From Chitinophaga qingshengii (GTDB taxonomy: Bacteria > Bacteroidota > Bacteroidia > Chitinophagales > Chitinophagaceae), in contig NZ_JACVFC010000001.1 in the NCBI RefSeq assembly GCF_014529935.1, positions 2,976,001-3,040,000 of the forward strand: 64,000 nt of DNA, read 5' to 3'. This document shows, piece after piece, positions 17,921 through 24,752 of the stretch. A program made the position numbers and the translations under genes. The notes under the pieces were generated by a model. The model did not search any database. It saw only the letters and a list, made by a program, of their open reading frames with translations, and was not told the DNA's origin. The stretch's first letter is position 1. Each line of letters opens with the position of its first letter.

Positions 17921-18292
17921 ATGAAATTTTTCAACATTTTCTTTTGCATCATCTTTATTGTATTCGCAGGGTTACAATATAACGACCCTGATCCGTATGT
18001 ATGGATGCCTATATACCTGTTTTCAGCCGTGTGCTGCGGACTGGCGGCCAGGCAACGGTTTTACCCGCGCTGGTACCTGACAGGCATCGCTATTTATTTC
18101 GTATATGCGCTCTATTTATTCTTCACCAAAGATGGTGTGGTGGATTGGGTGTCTCAGCACCAGGCAGAGAATATTGCGCAAACGATGAAAGCGGAAAAAC
18201 CCTGGATAGAAGATACCCGGGAATTTTTCGGATTATTCATCTGCATCGCTGTGCTGGGCATTAATTATTTTTACGCCAAAAAGAAAGCATAA
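17921..18292 (+). CDS. TMEM220-like small membrane protein
   Basis: A 123-residue protein with four predicted membrane helices (residues about 4-18, 29-44, 52-69 and 102-117). The N-terminal motif AGLQYNDPDPYVWMPIYL is the hallmark of the transmembrane 220 family found in bacteria and animals. Its biochemical function is unknown. The stop codon abuts the next ATG (TAATATG), so it is probably co-translated with the DinB gene that follows. Confidence 0.85.
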   Translation: MKFFNIFFCIIFIVFAGLQYNDPDPYVWMPIYLFSAVCCGLAARQRFYPRWYLTGIAIYFVYALYLFFTKDGVVDWVSQHQAENIAQTMKAEKPWIEDTREFFGLFICIAVLGINYFYAKKKA

Positions 18293-18293
18293 T

Positions 18294-18803
18294 ATGAAAA
18301 AGCAGGCTATCTATCCGGACCCTGAATATTTTGGCCGGTACATTGATCAGGTACCAGACGTTACTATTATGGAAGCATTGGAGCAGTCGTTGCAAGAGCT
18401 GCAAACGCTGGACAAGGCTACGCTGTCAGCCAAAGGCGACTATGCTTATGCGCCCGGCAAATGGACCGTTAAAGACGTGTTCCAGCATATTATTGATACC
18501 GAGCGCGTGTTTGCTTTCCGTACACTGTTGTTTGTCCGTAATGATAAGAACACCGCGCCGGGTTTTGACCAGGACTTATATGCCGGCAATGCCTTTACCG
18601 CTCAACGTTCCCTGGAAGACATCCTGCAGGAACTGATCTTTGTAAGACAGTCTACCCTGTCATTATTCCGGAGCCTGCCGGACGAGGCACTGCTGCGCTA
18701 CGGCGCCTGCTGGAAGTACCAGATGAGTGCGCTCGCTATGGGCTTCACCATGGTGGGGCACCAGATACATCACCTCCGTATTCTCCGCGAAAGATATTTA
18801 TAG
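18294..18803 (+). CDS. DinB family protein
   Basis: A 169-residue four-helix-bundle protein of the DinB/YfiT type, often a metal-dependent thiol transferase or hydrolase. Visible metal-ligand positions are His in VKDVFQHIIDTE (about residue 64) and the C-terminal HQIHHLRILRERYL (about 156-160). The segment PGKWTVKDV is typical. It is coupled to the TMEM220-like gene upstream. The substrate thiol (bacillithiol, mycothiol or other) cannot be told from sequence. A second, unrelated-looking DinB gene lies at 19702-20250. Confidence 0.88.
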   Translation: MKKQAIYPDPEYFGRYIDQVPDVTIMEALEQSLQELQTLDKATLSAKGDYAYAPGKWTVKDVFQHIIDTERVFAFRTLLFVRNDKNTAPGFDQDLYAGNAFTAQRSLEDILQELIFVRQSTLSLFRSLPDEALLRYGACWKYQMSALAMGFTMVGHQIHHLRILRERYL

Positions 18804-18808
18804 TGGTC

Positions 18809-18827
18809 CCAGGGCTAAAAGCCCTGG
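18809..18827. terminator. Hairpin after the DinB gene
   Basis: CCAGGGC, loop TAAAA, GCCCTGG directly after the stop. There is no T tract, so it is either a weak terminator or RNA 3'-end protector. The half-motif CCCAGGGCTAA reappears after marR (about 21386), which hints at a dispersed repeat. Confidence 0.45.
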
Positions 18828-18868
18828 ACTACGATGTTATTCAATTTCTTTACAAAGAAAGCATCCTG

Positions 18869-18898
18869 TTAAGGACTAACATTTAGGTTAGTCCTTAA
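18869..18898. promoter_or_regulatory. Perfect inverted repeat upstream of the SDR gene, candidate operator
   Basis: Two perfect 12-base arms, TTAAGGACTAAC and GTTAGTCCTTAA, around a 6-base spacer ATTTAG. No T tract follows, so this is more like a binding site for a dimeric regulator than a terminator. It lies just upstream of the -7 box of the SDR gene. The matching regulator is not adjacent; TetR- or HxlR-type factors use sites of this shape. Confidence 0.6.
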
Positions 18899-18936
18899 CA
18901 ATTATGTCTCCTCTTCTTTAATCCCCGCGCCCCTCC

Positions 18937-18944
18937 TAGCTTTG
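18937..18944 (+). promoter_or_regulatory. Promoter -7 box of the SDR gene
   Basis: TAGCTTTG matches the Bacteroidota TAnnTTTG box, 20 bases before the ATG at 18965. The -33 element is weak (TTTA-type). The same string CCTAGCTTTG precedes the gene at 46911. Confidence 0.55.
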
Positions 18945-18964
18945 CAGGCATAAAATCAATTCGT

Positions 18965-19705
18965 ATGAAACGTCTGGAAAATAAAGTAGCCCTGGTAACA
19001 GGAGGCAGTCGCGGTATGGGAGCGGCTATTGTTCAGCAACTGGCAGCTGAAGGCGCCACCGTTGCATTTACCTATAACAATGGTGCAGAAAAAGCCGCGA
19101 ACGTAGCAGCGGAGCTTGCCCGTAAAGGACAGCGCGGGCTGGCTATTGCCGCCAACAGCGCCGAACCTTCCGCGGTTGTAGCAGCAGTAGAACAAACGGT
19201 AGCAGCATTTGGCCGTATAGACATACTCGTTAACAACGCCGGTGTGGCCGTGTTGAGACCATTTGAAGATTATACCATCGAGGAATACAATTATACAATG
19301 GACATTAACGCCAGGGCTGTGTTCGTAGGCTCCCAGGCGGCCGCCAAACACATGAGTAAGGGCGCCCGTATCATCACGATCGGCAGCTGTATGGCTGACA
19401 GGGTTTCCGGTCCTTACGGTACCTTGTATGCGATGAGCAAATCGGCGCTGACAGCCTTCAACAAAGGCTTGTCCCGCGACCTGGGTCCCAGAGGGATTAC
19501 AGTGAACCTTGTACAGCCCGGACCTATCGACACCGACATGAACCCCGCTAATGGAGAACATGCCGATGCACAAAGGAAAAACATCTCCCTGGGAGAATAT
19601 GGTACAGTAGAAGACATTGCCTCACTGGTCACTTTCCTGGCTTCGCCGGAAAGCGGTTATATTACCGGTACTGCCATCACTATTGATGGAGGCACCAACA
19701 GTTAA
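18965..19705 (+). CDS. SDR family oxidoreductase
   Basis: A 246-residue classical short-chain dehydrogenase/reductase with a complete catalytic set. The NAD(P)-binding TGGSRGMGAAI is at 12-22, NNAG at about 89-92, Ser in IGSCMAD, and YxxxK in YAMSKSAL. The end is the usual YITGTAITIDGGTNS. It resembles 3-oxoacyl-ACP reductase or glucose-1-dehydrogenase relatives, but the substrate cannot be assigned. The gene has its own promoter, with a perfect inverted repeat just upstream, so it is probably induced by a specific signal. Its last 4 bases overlap the convergent stop of the DinB gene at 19702. Confidence 0.93.
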   Translation: MKRLENKVALVTGGSRGMGAAIVQQLAAEGATVAFTYNNGAEKAANVAAELARKGQRGLAIAANSAEPSAVVAAVEQTVAAFGRIDILVNNAGVAVLRPFEDYTIEEYNYTMDINARAVFVGSQAAAKHMSKGARIITIGSCMADRVSGPYGTLYAMSKSALTAFNKGLSRDLGPRGITVNLVQPGPIDTDMNPANGEHADAQRKNISLGEYGTVEDIASLVTFLASPESGYITGTAITIDGGTNS

Positions 19706-20250
19706 TAACGTTTGGCAGCCACCAACTGGTAAAACATATAGTCGGTATTGGTAGCGTCAGTGATACCCAGGTGACGGCCCATGGTAACGATCTGTCCACG
19801 GTGATAGGTAGAGTGATGACTCACCTGGAGCAGCATTTCATGGCCTGGTATATTGAAATCACCGGCAAACGGGATGGTTACCGGATAAGATTGTACTAAT
19901 TGCTCCAGTGTGAGGCTGTCTGCCAGTTCCTTTAATTCTTCCGCCTGTTTTAACACATTATCCAATACTTCCGCAACAGATTCATTACACACCAAAGGAC
20001 CAAAGGTGAGTGACGGATGTTCGTTGCGGAGGTTTTTTGTCCACCAGGCGGAAGTTTCCATCATATGTTTCAGGGTTTCCTTCATGGTACCATAACTGGA
20101 TGTCACCGGTGTTTCCAACAGGGTGGCATCTTTTGTTTTCAGCCATTCCACCAGGGTTTTGGTTGCCCATAATTCATAAGCGGCGACGCCTTTAGCGTAG
20201 TCAGCCAGGATAGCAGCAGTAGTAGCAGGTGCAGTTGTAGTGTTTATCAT
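19702..20250 (-). CDS. DinB family protein
   Basis: A 182-residue DinB-type protein. The metal-site pattern is visible: His in MKETLKHMMETSAWW (about residue 63) and the C-terminal VSHHSTYHRGQIVTMGRHLG (about 142-161), typical for damage-inducible DinB proteins. It is transcribed away from marR, with a shared 90-base upstream region. An inverted repeat in that region may be its operator. The first 38 codons are copied again at 20675-20787 because of the tandem duplication described below. This gene itself is intact. Confidence 0.9.
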   Translation of the reverse strand: MINTTTAPATTAAILADYAKGVAAYELWATKTLVEWLKTKDATLLETPVTSSYGTMKETLKHMMETSAWWTKNLRNEHPSLTFGPLVCNESVAEVLDNVLKQAEELKELADSLTLEQLVQSYPVTIPFAGDFNIPGHEMLLQVSHHSTYHRGQIVTMGRHLGITDATNTDYMFYQLVAAKRY

Positions 20251-20289
20251 AGTAGTATCGTTTTGTTATACAAAGAAACCACTCCTTTG

Positions 20290-20305
20290 TGACAACCCCT
20301 TGTCA
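20290..20305. promoter_or_regulatory. Inverted repeat in the dinB/marR intergenic region
   Basis: TGACAA, spacer CCCC, TTGTCA. It lies about 40-55 bases before the dinB ATG, where a repressor could block its promoter. A second copy at 20827-20842 comes from the tandem duplication. Confidence 0.45.
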
Positions 20306-20332
20306 GTAGTCTTTTACTTTTTTTAAAAAAAT

Positions 20333-20375
20333 TTGCCGGAATGAAAAATACACTTACCTTTGTTGTATATACAAC
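20333..20375 (+). promoter_or_regulatory. Promoter and operator of the first marR copy
   Basis: A textbook Bacteroidota promoter: TTG (20333-20335), 19 bases, TACCTTTG (20355-20362). The 14-base perfect palindrome GTTGTATATACAAC (20362-20375) overlaps the end of the -7 box and the expected start of transcription, the position of an autorepressor site. This places the transcription start downstream of the ATG at 20341 and supports translation from the ATG at 20392. Confidence 0.8.
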
Positions 20376-20391
20376 AGTGGTAAGTGTAATT

Positions 20392-20709
20392 ATGAAACTG
20401 GAGGATGAAATAAAACAGGTAAAATTTGCGAACGACTATCAGCGTGCCATGTTAAACGTTGTTTTTACGGCAAACTGGCTGGAAGTGGGCATTTCACAGC
20501 TTTTGAAGAAGTATGATCTGTCATCCCAGCAATATAATGTACTGCGTATTTTACGGGGTAGCCGGCCCAATCCGCTGAATTTGCTGGATATACAGGAGCG
20601 CATGATGGACAAGATGAGCAACGCTACCCGCCTGGTGGAGAAACTACGCCAGAAGGAATTGCTGACACGTATACTTCAGCCATTCCACCAGGGTTTTGGT
20701 TGCCCATAA
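20392..20709 (+). pseudogene. Truncated MarR family regulator (first copy)
   Basis: The first 94 codons are identical to the intact marR at 20929, up to LLTRI. The reading frame then runs into duplicated dinB antisense sequence and ends after 11 foreign residues (LQPFHQGFGCP), for 105 in all. It keeps the winged-helix DNA-binding part but lacks the C-terminal helices needed for dimerisation (GMEVLKELDPAMDENDQ in the intact copy). Transcription is likely because the promoter is intact. The product is probably inactive, although a residual DNA-binding fragment cannot be excluded. Confidence 0.88.
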
Positions 20710-20787
20710 TTCATAAGCGGCGACGCCTTTAGCGTAGTCAGCCAGGATAGCAGCAGTAGTAGCAGGTGCAGTTGTAGTGTTTATCAT
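20644..20787 (-). pseudogene. 5' fragment of dinB created by the duplication
   Basis: The ATG at 20787 and the following 38 codons are those of the DinB gene at 19702-20250 (through TKTLVEWLK). Past the duplication joint the frame continues into antisense marR sequence, adds about 9 residues (YTCQQFLLA) and stops at 20644. It has its own copy of the dinB upstream region, so it may be transcribed, against the truncated marR copy. It cannot encode a functional DinB bundle. Confidence 0.85.
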
Positions 20788-20869
20788 AGTAGTATCGTTT
20801 TGTTATACAAAGAAACCACTCCTTTGTGACAACCCCTTGTCAGTAGTCTTTTACTTTTTTTAAAAAAAT

Positions 20870-20912
20870 TTGCCGGAATGAAAAATACACTTACCTTTGT
20901 TGTATATACAAC
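20870..20912 (+). promoter_or_regulatory. Promoter and operator of the intact marR copy
   Basis: This is the duplicated version of the elements at 20333-20375: TTG (20870-20872), 19 bases, TACCTTTG (20892-20899), and palindrome GTTGTATATACAAC (20899-20912). It gives the intact gene a full promoter, so regulation should survive the duplication, but the operator number is doubled. Confidence 0.8.
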
Positions 20913-20928
20913 AGTGGTAAGTGTAATT

Positions 20929-21381
20929 ATGAAACTGGAGGATGAAATAAAACAGGTAAAATTTGCGAACGACTATCAGCGTGCCATGTTAAACGTTGTT
21001 TTTACGGCAAACTGGCTGGAAGTGGGCATTTCACAGCTTTTGAAGAAGTATGATCTGTCATCCCAGCAATATAATGTACTGCGTATTTTACGGGGTAGCC
21101 GGCCCAATCCGCTGAATTTGCTGGATATACAGGAGCGCATGATGGACAAGATGAGCAACGCTACCCGCCTGGTGGAGAAACTACGCCAGAAGGAATTGCT
21201 GACACGTATACAATGCCCTACCAACCGTCGAAAGGTAGAGATCGAAATCACGGATAAAGGCATGGAAGTGCTGAAAGAGCTGGACCCGGCCATGGATGAG
21301 AACGATCAGTTGCTGGCAAAGAAGCTGAGCCAGGAAGAAGTGAAGCTGTTGGGAGATTTGCTGGATAGATTACGTGACTGA
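20929..21381 (+). CDS. MarR family winged-helix transcriptional regulator
   Basis: A 150-residue MarR-type regulator read from the ATG at 20929; an ATG at 20878 lies upstream of the predicted transcription start. N-terminal helix MKLEDEIKQVKFANDYQRAM, winged-helix core YDLSSQQYNVLRILRG..LNLLDIQERMMDKMSNATRLVEKLRQKELLTR, wing TNRRKVEIEITDKG, and C-terminal dimerisation helix. It probably binds the palindrome with core TTGTATATACAA, which is at its own promoter and before the doxX gene just downstream. It would then control itself and the DoxX-YceI genes in response to a small ligand or oxidant. A partial copy precedes it. Confidence 0.93.
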   Translation: MKLEDEIKQVKFANDYQRAMLNVVFTANWLEVGISQLLKKYDLSSQQYNVLRILRGSRPNPLNLLDIQERMMDKMSNATRLVEKLRQKELLTRIQCPTNRRKVEIEITDKGMEVLKELDPAMDENDQLLAKKLSQEEVKLLGDLLDRLRD

Positions 21382-21395
21382 TGTCCCCAGGGCTA

Positions 21396-21426
21396 ATAAT
21401 TCTCCTTCGGGAGATTATTTTTTACC
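21396..21426 (+). terminator. Terminator after marR
   Basis: AATAATTCTCC, loop TTCG, GGAGATTATT, then TTTTA. It is a GC-poor but tight UUCG hairpin with a T tract, 15 bases past the marR stop. It separates marR from the doxX promoter. Confidence 0.75.
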
Positions 21427-21432
21427 TTAACA

Positions 21433-21446
21433 ATTGTATATACAAT
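21433..21446. promoter_or_regulatory. Predicted MarR operator upstream of doxX
   Basis: The palindrome ATTGTATATACAAT shares the 12-base core TTGTATATACAA with the sites at the marR promoters. Its first half contains a TTG that could serve as a -33 element for a weak TACACTTT box at 21454. It is the main evidence that doxX and yceI belong to the MarR regulon. Confidence 0.7.
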
Positions 21447-21501
21447 ATTTGTTTACACTTTATATAATACCTAAACACTATAACAACTAAACACCCTTTT
21501 T

Positions 21502-21936
21502 ATGTTTAAGCGCTTATTGCAAACAGATAACAGCCTTACTTCCTTTATCATCCGTGTAACAGTAGCGATTGTGATGCTGCCGCACGGCCTGCAGAAACTG
21601 CTGGGCGCATTTGGTGGTCATGGTTTCAAAGGCACCATGGATTACTTCACCTCCAACGGTACTCCTGCTATCCTGGCTTTCCTGGTGATCATCACCGAAA
21701 GCATTGGTTCTCTGCTGATCCTGTTGGGTTTCACTACCCGTTTATGGGCCTTGATGCTGACAGCTGTAATGCTGGTAGCGACCTCCGTACATAGTGCCAA
21801 CGGCTTCTTTATGAACTGGGGCGGTAACCAGGCAGGTGAAGGATTCGAATACCACCTGCTGGTACTGGGTATCCTGTTGGCCCTGCTGATTAAAGGAGCA
21901 GGCCGCTGGTCTGTAGACCGTCAGCTGACTAAATAG
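21502..21936 (+). CDS. DoxX family membrane protein
   Basis: A 144-residue protein with four predicted membrane helices and the DoxX pattern: VTVAIVMLPHGLQKLLGAFGG near the N-terminus, LVIITESIGSLLILLGFTTR and FMNWGGNQAGEGFEYHLLVLGI towards the end. DoxX proteins are often tied to redox or thiol stress and to quinone-linked membrane complexes. The gene follows marR, has a MarR-type palindrome in its promoter, and is followed 34 bases later by a yceI gene. MarR-DoxX-YceI is a coherent stress-response module. Confidence 0.92.
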   Translation: MFKRLLQTDNSLTSFIIRVTVAIVMLPHGLQKLLGAFGGHGFKGTMDYFTSNGTPAILAFLVIITESIGSLLILLGFTTRLWALMLTAVMLVATSVHSANGFFMNWGGNQAGEGFEYHLLVLGILLALLIKGAGRWSVDRQLTK

Positions 21937-21970
21937 TTTTTAATTTCTTTCCATAAAACAACAACAAAAC

Positions 21971-22558
21971 ATGAAGAAAGCATTTTTCTCTACCGCCCTC
22001 CTGGTATTAGCCAGCATTGCCTCCTTTGCACAAGTAAAATGGAATGCCGATCCGGCCCATACCGCCATCACTTTCAGCGTTAAGCACCTGGGTATTAACT
22101 ACATTCAGGGTCATTTTGCCAAATTCAGCGGCTCGGTTGAAACTGCCGACAGCACTAATTTCCAGAACGCGAATGTAGCGTTCACCGCCGATGTAAACAG
22201 CATCAACACCGGTATCGATCAGCGTGATGGCCACCTGAAAACAGATGATTTCTTCAACGCCGCGCAATATCCTGATATCAGCGTAAAAAGCGTATCCTTC
22301 AAAAAAGTCACCGGCAACAAATACATCATGCTGGCAGACGTTACCATCCGCAACACGACTAAACGTGTACCCTTCGACGTTACTTACAATGGTGTGGTAA
22401 GAGACCCATGGGGACTGTGGAGAGCAGGTTTCACGGCTAAAGCCAGCATCAACCGCCTGGACTTCGGCGTGAAATACGCAGACAAACTGCCTTCCGGTGT
22501 ATATGCCGTAGCGCCTACTGTAGACATCGTGGTGAATACAGAAATCGTAAAACAATAA
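21971..22558 (+). CDS. YceI family periplasmic protein
   Basis: A 195-residue lipocalin-like YceI protein with a signal peptide (MKKAFFSTALLVLASIASFAQ). The mature part begins VKWNADPAHTAITFSVKHLGINYIQGHF, the characteristic YceI start, and has DINSINTGIDQRDGHLKTDDFFNAAQYPDI and DPWGLWRAGFTAKASINRLDFGV. The fold binds long isoprenoid or amphiphilic ligands. It is probably co-transcribed with doxX under the MarR site. A second yceI gene, without signal peptide, is at 24753-25277. Confidence 0.93.
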   Translation: MKKAFFSTALLVLASIASFAQVKWNADPAHTAITFSVKHLGINYIQGHFAKFSGSVETADSTNFQNANVAFTADVNSINTGIDQRDGHLKTDDFFNAAQYPDISVKSVSFKKVTGNKYIMLADVTIRNTTKRVPFDVTYNGVVRDPWGLWRAGFTAKASINRLDFGVKYADKLPSGVYAVAPTVDIVVNTEIVKQ

Positions 22559-22560
22559 AA

Positions 22561-22690
22561 CATTTACGGATTTTTTGATTTACAACTTTGGAATTCTGGG
22601 ATTTAGAAAAGCGAAAACCCACGCGAGTAAATACTCGCGTGGGTTTTCGCTTTTCTAAATCCCGAAATCAAAAAATCGTAAATCAAAAAA
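22561..22690. repeat. Long palindromic intergenic element
   Basis: Two perfect 32-base arms (22598-22629 and 22632-22663) meet at a 2-base centre and contain GGGATTTAGAAAAGCG and the inner stem AACCCACGCGAGTA. Outside these, ATTTACGGATTTTTTGATTT on the left pairs imperfectly with AAATCAAAAAATCGTAAAT on the right, so almost the whole 130-base gap can fold. There is no gene in it. It could end the yceI transcript and belongs to the family of palindromic gaps seen at 12141 and 24657. Confidence 0.8.
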
Positions 22691-22738
22691 TATCTAAATT
22701 ACCATAGATTTGCCCACATCCTTAAAACCCATATATCC

Positions 22739-23356
22739 ATGGCCATTGGCAGCATTTTCCTCGGTGCAGTAAAAAAATTTAACCGGCAACAAATTGAAAC
22801 CAGGTTTACCCTCGTGATACTTCCCATCAAACCTGTCTGTTCCATGCTCATAGTAGGGAAAGAAAGAAATGGATTCCGTATCCGGTTGCACCGCGAAAGC
22901 GTGATTGCCGGCTACCTGCGTTCTCCGTTGGTAGCAGGCAGTGTAGCTGCTATCCTCATTGCCGGCGACCGCCCCGGTCCGGTATCTGTCAGTATAGCCG
23001 TTATCGTTACACTCGCCGCCCTGTATATGGTATTATTGTTTGGCCGCTCTAAACCGGAAGAACAGGAAGAACGGGCCCTGATGGAAGAACTGACCGGCAT
23101 CGCCGCACTGGCCGGCTGGTTTGATGCTGACAGTTGCCAGGTGCAATACGACGCCATTGAAGAAACCTACCGGGATAACTACGCCAATAACAACTGGAAA
23201 ACAGATCTTCAAAACAATAACATCAATTTCCAGAAGGCACCGCTGATATATGGACTGGCCATACTCCATGACGTGCTGCATCCCTCTGCCGACAGCAAAG
23301 CCTTGCGCAGCAAGGCGCAAATGCTTTATCGCGGCATGAAAAAAGTATATGGGTAG
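22739..23356 (+). CDS. Membrane protein of unknown function
   Basis: A 205-residue protein I do not recognise. The N-terminal region (about 1-60) includes a possible beta-type segment (CSMLIVGKERNGFRIRLHRESVIAGYLRSPL). Two hydrophobic helices follow, SPLVAGSVAAILIAG and VSVSIAVIVTLAALYMVLLFG (about 80-100), then a soluble C-terminal domain with an acidic helix (KPEEQEERALMEELTGIAALAGWFDADSC). It ends 6 bases before the convergent stop of the DEAD-box helicase gene. Long terminal-repeat DNA precedes it, so it is probably a single-gene unit. Confidence 0.75.
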   Translation: MAIGSIFLGAVKKFNRQQIETRFTLVILPIKPVCSMLIVGKERNGFRIRLHRESVIAGYLRSPLVAGSVAAILIAGDRPGPVSVSIAVIVTLAALYMVLLFGRSKPEEQEERALMEELTGIAALAGWFDADSCQVQYDAIEETYRDNYANNNWKTDLQNNNINFQKAPLIYGLAILHDVLHPSADSKALRSKAQMLYRGMKKVYG

Positions 23357-23362
23357 CCGTTA

Positions 23363-24613
23363 TTATTTCTTTTTCTTCTTTTTCTTGCCCAGTTTGGCCA
23401 TTTCCTCGTTGTGCTGATCGATGAGCAGCTGCCAGTTATCATTGGGCGCTTCTTCCGAGAAGAGGATGGTGTTTTCGTACTCGCCTTTATTGATTTTCAT
23501 CTCTGTGATTTCCTTGCCCAGGAACTTCTGGATTTCAGCCAGTAATGGTTTTTCTTCCGTACTGCAGAAGGATACCGCGCGGCCTTTCTGTACACCACGG
23601 CCGGTACGGCCTACGCGGTGTACATAGTTTTCCGGCACGTCCGGCAGGTCGTAGTTCACCACATATTCCACATTGGGGATATCTATACCACGGGCATTCA
23701 CATCGGTGGTGACCAACATGCGGACATCTCCTTTTTTGAATTCCTCCATTACCTGGAGGCGGTCGTCCTGCTCTTTACCACCATGCATAGCGAGCGCTTT
23801 GATCTCTACGCGGGCCATGGCTGCCACCACTCTTTCCGCCCGGACTTTGGTACGTACGAATACCAGTATTTTTTTATCAGGGAACTCCCGGGCCAGTCTT
23901 TCCAGGAAAAAGCGTTTATCGTCCATTTCCACGTAGGCCACGGAGTGGGTTACGTTTTTAGATACCGGATCTTCCGGGGAGATCTGGATACGGATGGGGT
24001 TATTAACCACGGAGTAAGCGAGGTCTTTGATGTCTTTATCGAGGGTAGCGGAGAAAAACAGGGTTTGGTGCTGGCGGGGGATATGCCGGATCACGTCCCG
24101 GATATCGCGGATAAAGCCCAGATCCAGCATATGGTCTGCCTCATCCAGGATCAGCGTTTGCACCTTGGAGAGGTCCAGGTGTTGCTGGTTCAGCTGGTCG
24201 AACATACGACCCGGTGTGGCAATGAGCACATCCACACCCTTTTCCAGGAATCTGACCTGTGGTTCCTGGTCCACGCCGCCCACCAGGGCGAGAATACGGA
24301 GTTCCGTATACTGTGCAATTTGCTGGAAAACCTCCGCAATCTGGATGGCCAGTTCGCGGGTGGGTACCATTACCAGGCATTTCACCTCATATTTGCTTTT
24401 CCGGTAGCGCCGGTCCTGTTGCTGGAGCCGGTGAAGTACCGGGATGGCAAAAGCAGCCGTTTTGCCCGTACCTGTCTGGGCAATGGCCATCACATCATCT
24501 CCCTTCAAAATGGAGGGAATAGCTTTGAACTGGATGTCTGTAGGGCGTTTAAAGCCCAGTTCAGCCAGGCTATCCTTTATTTCGGAGGATATATTGTACT
24601 GTTCAAATTTCAT
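23363..24613 (-). CDS. DEAD-box ATP-dependent RNA helicase (RhlE-like)
   Basis: A 416-residue helicase with the full motif set: Q motif FEQYNISSEIKDSLAELGFKRPTDIQ, motif I AQTGTGKT (45-52), PTRELAIQ, GG and TPGR, DEAD in LILDEADHMLD, SAT in LFFSATLD, motif IV LVFVRTK, motif V TDVNARGIDIP, and motif VI HRVGRTGR. It ends in a run of lysines (KLGKKKKKKK) likely to bind RNA. RhlE/CsdA-type proteins unwind ribosomal or messenger RNA, often in the cold. It is a single gene with a palindromic repeat upstream. Confidence 0.95.
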   Translation of the reverse strand: MKFEQYNISSEIKDSLAELGFKRPTDIQFKAIPSILKGDDVMAIAQTGTGKTAAFAIPVLHRLQQQDRRYRKSKYEVKCLVMVPTRELAIQIAEVFQQIAQYTELRILALVGGVDQEPQVRFLEKGVDVLIATPGRMFDQLNQQHLDLSKVQTLILDEADHMLDLGFIRDIRDVIRHIPRQHQTLFFSATLDKDIKDLAYSVVNNPIRIQISPEDPVSKNVTHSVAYVEMDDKRFFLERLAREFPDKKILVFVRTKVRAERVVAAMARVEIKALAMHGGKEQDDRLQVMEEFKKGDVRMLVTTDVNARGIDIPNVEYVVNYDLPDVPENYVHRVGRTGRGVQKGRAVSFCSTEEKPLLAEIQKFLGKEITEMKINKGEYENTILFSEEAPNDNWQLLIDQHNEEMAKLGKKKKKKK

Positions 24614-24656
24614 TTGCGCTGGTTATCTGCGGCGAAGATAAACCAATTCAGCAACG

Positions 24657-24748
24657 AATTACGGGTTTACGAATTACGAACCGGCAGTTTCGGCGTATAT
24701 CAGGGCTTGCCAGGTATACACTTCATTCGTCATTCGTAACCCGTAATT
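24657..24748. repeat. Imperfect palindromic element between helicase and yceI genes
   Basis: The left arm AATTACGGGTTTACGAATTACG (24657-24678) is mirrored by a right arm ending CATTCGTAACCCGTAATT (24731-24748), with about 40 bases between. It fills most of the gap between the two minus-strand genes and shares the AATTACG/CGTAATT outer motif with the elements at 1668, 12141 and 22561. Confidence 0.7.
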
Positions 24749-24752
24749 TTTT

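Larger units (their letters stand above)
20138..21211. repeat. Exact 537-bp tandem duplication (dinB 5' end, shared promoter region, marR 5' part)
   Basis: Bases 20138-20674 are repeated head to tail at 20675-21211. I found no mismatch by eye, including the whole intergenic region and the first part of marR. The copies abut exactly, and the bases flanking the junction show no microhomology (T and C differ at one side, T and A at the other). The result is: intact dinB, marR cut after 93 codons, a 38-codon dinB fragment, a second promoter region, and intact marR. The exact identity means the event is very recent, or else an assembly error. Confidence 0.93.

Noticed and set aside
22598..22663. 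Inverted repeats as ends of an insertion sequence
   Set aside because: The arms are only 2 bases apart and enclose no transposase gene, so they form a hairpin element and not an IS.
23618..24739. Long plus-strand open frame of 373 codons opposite the DEAD-box helicase
   Set aside because: It is the antisense of a highly conserved gene, codes for no recognisable protein, and arises from codon bias on the opposite strand.
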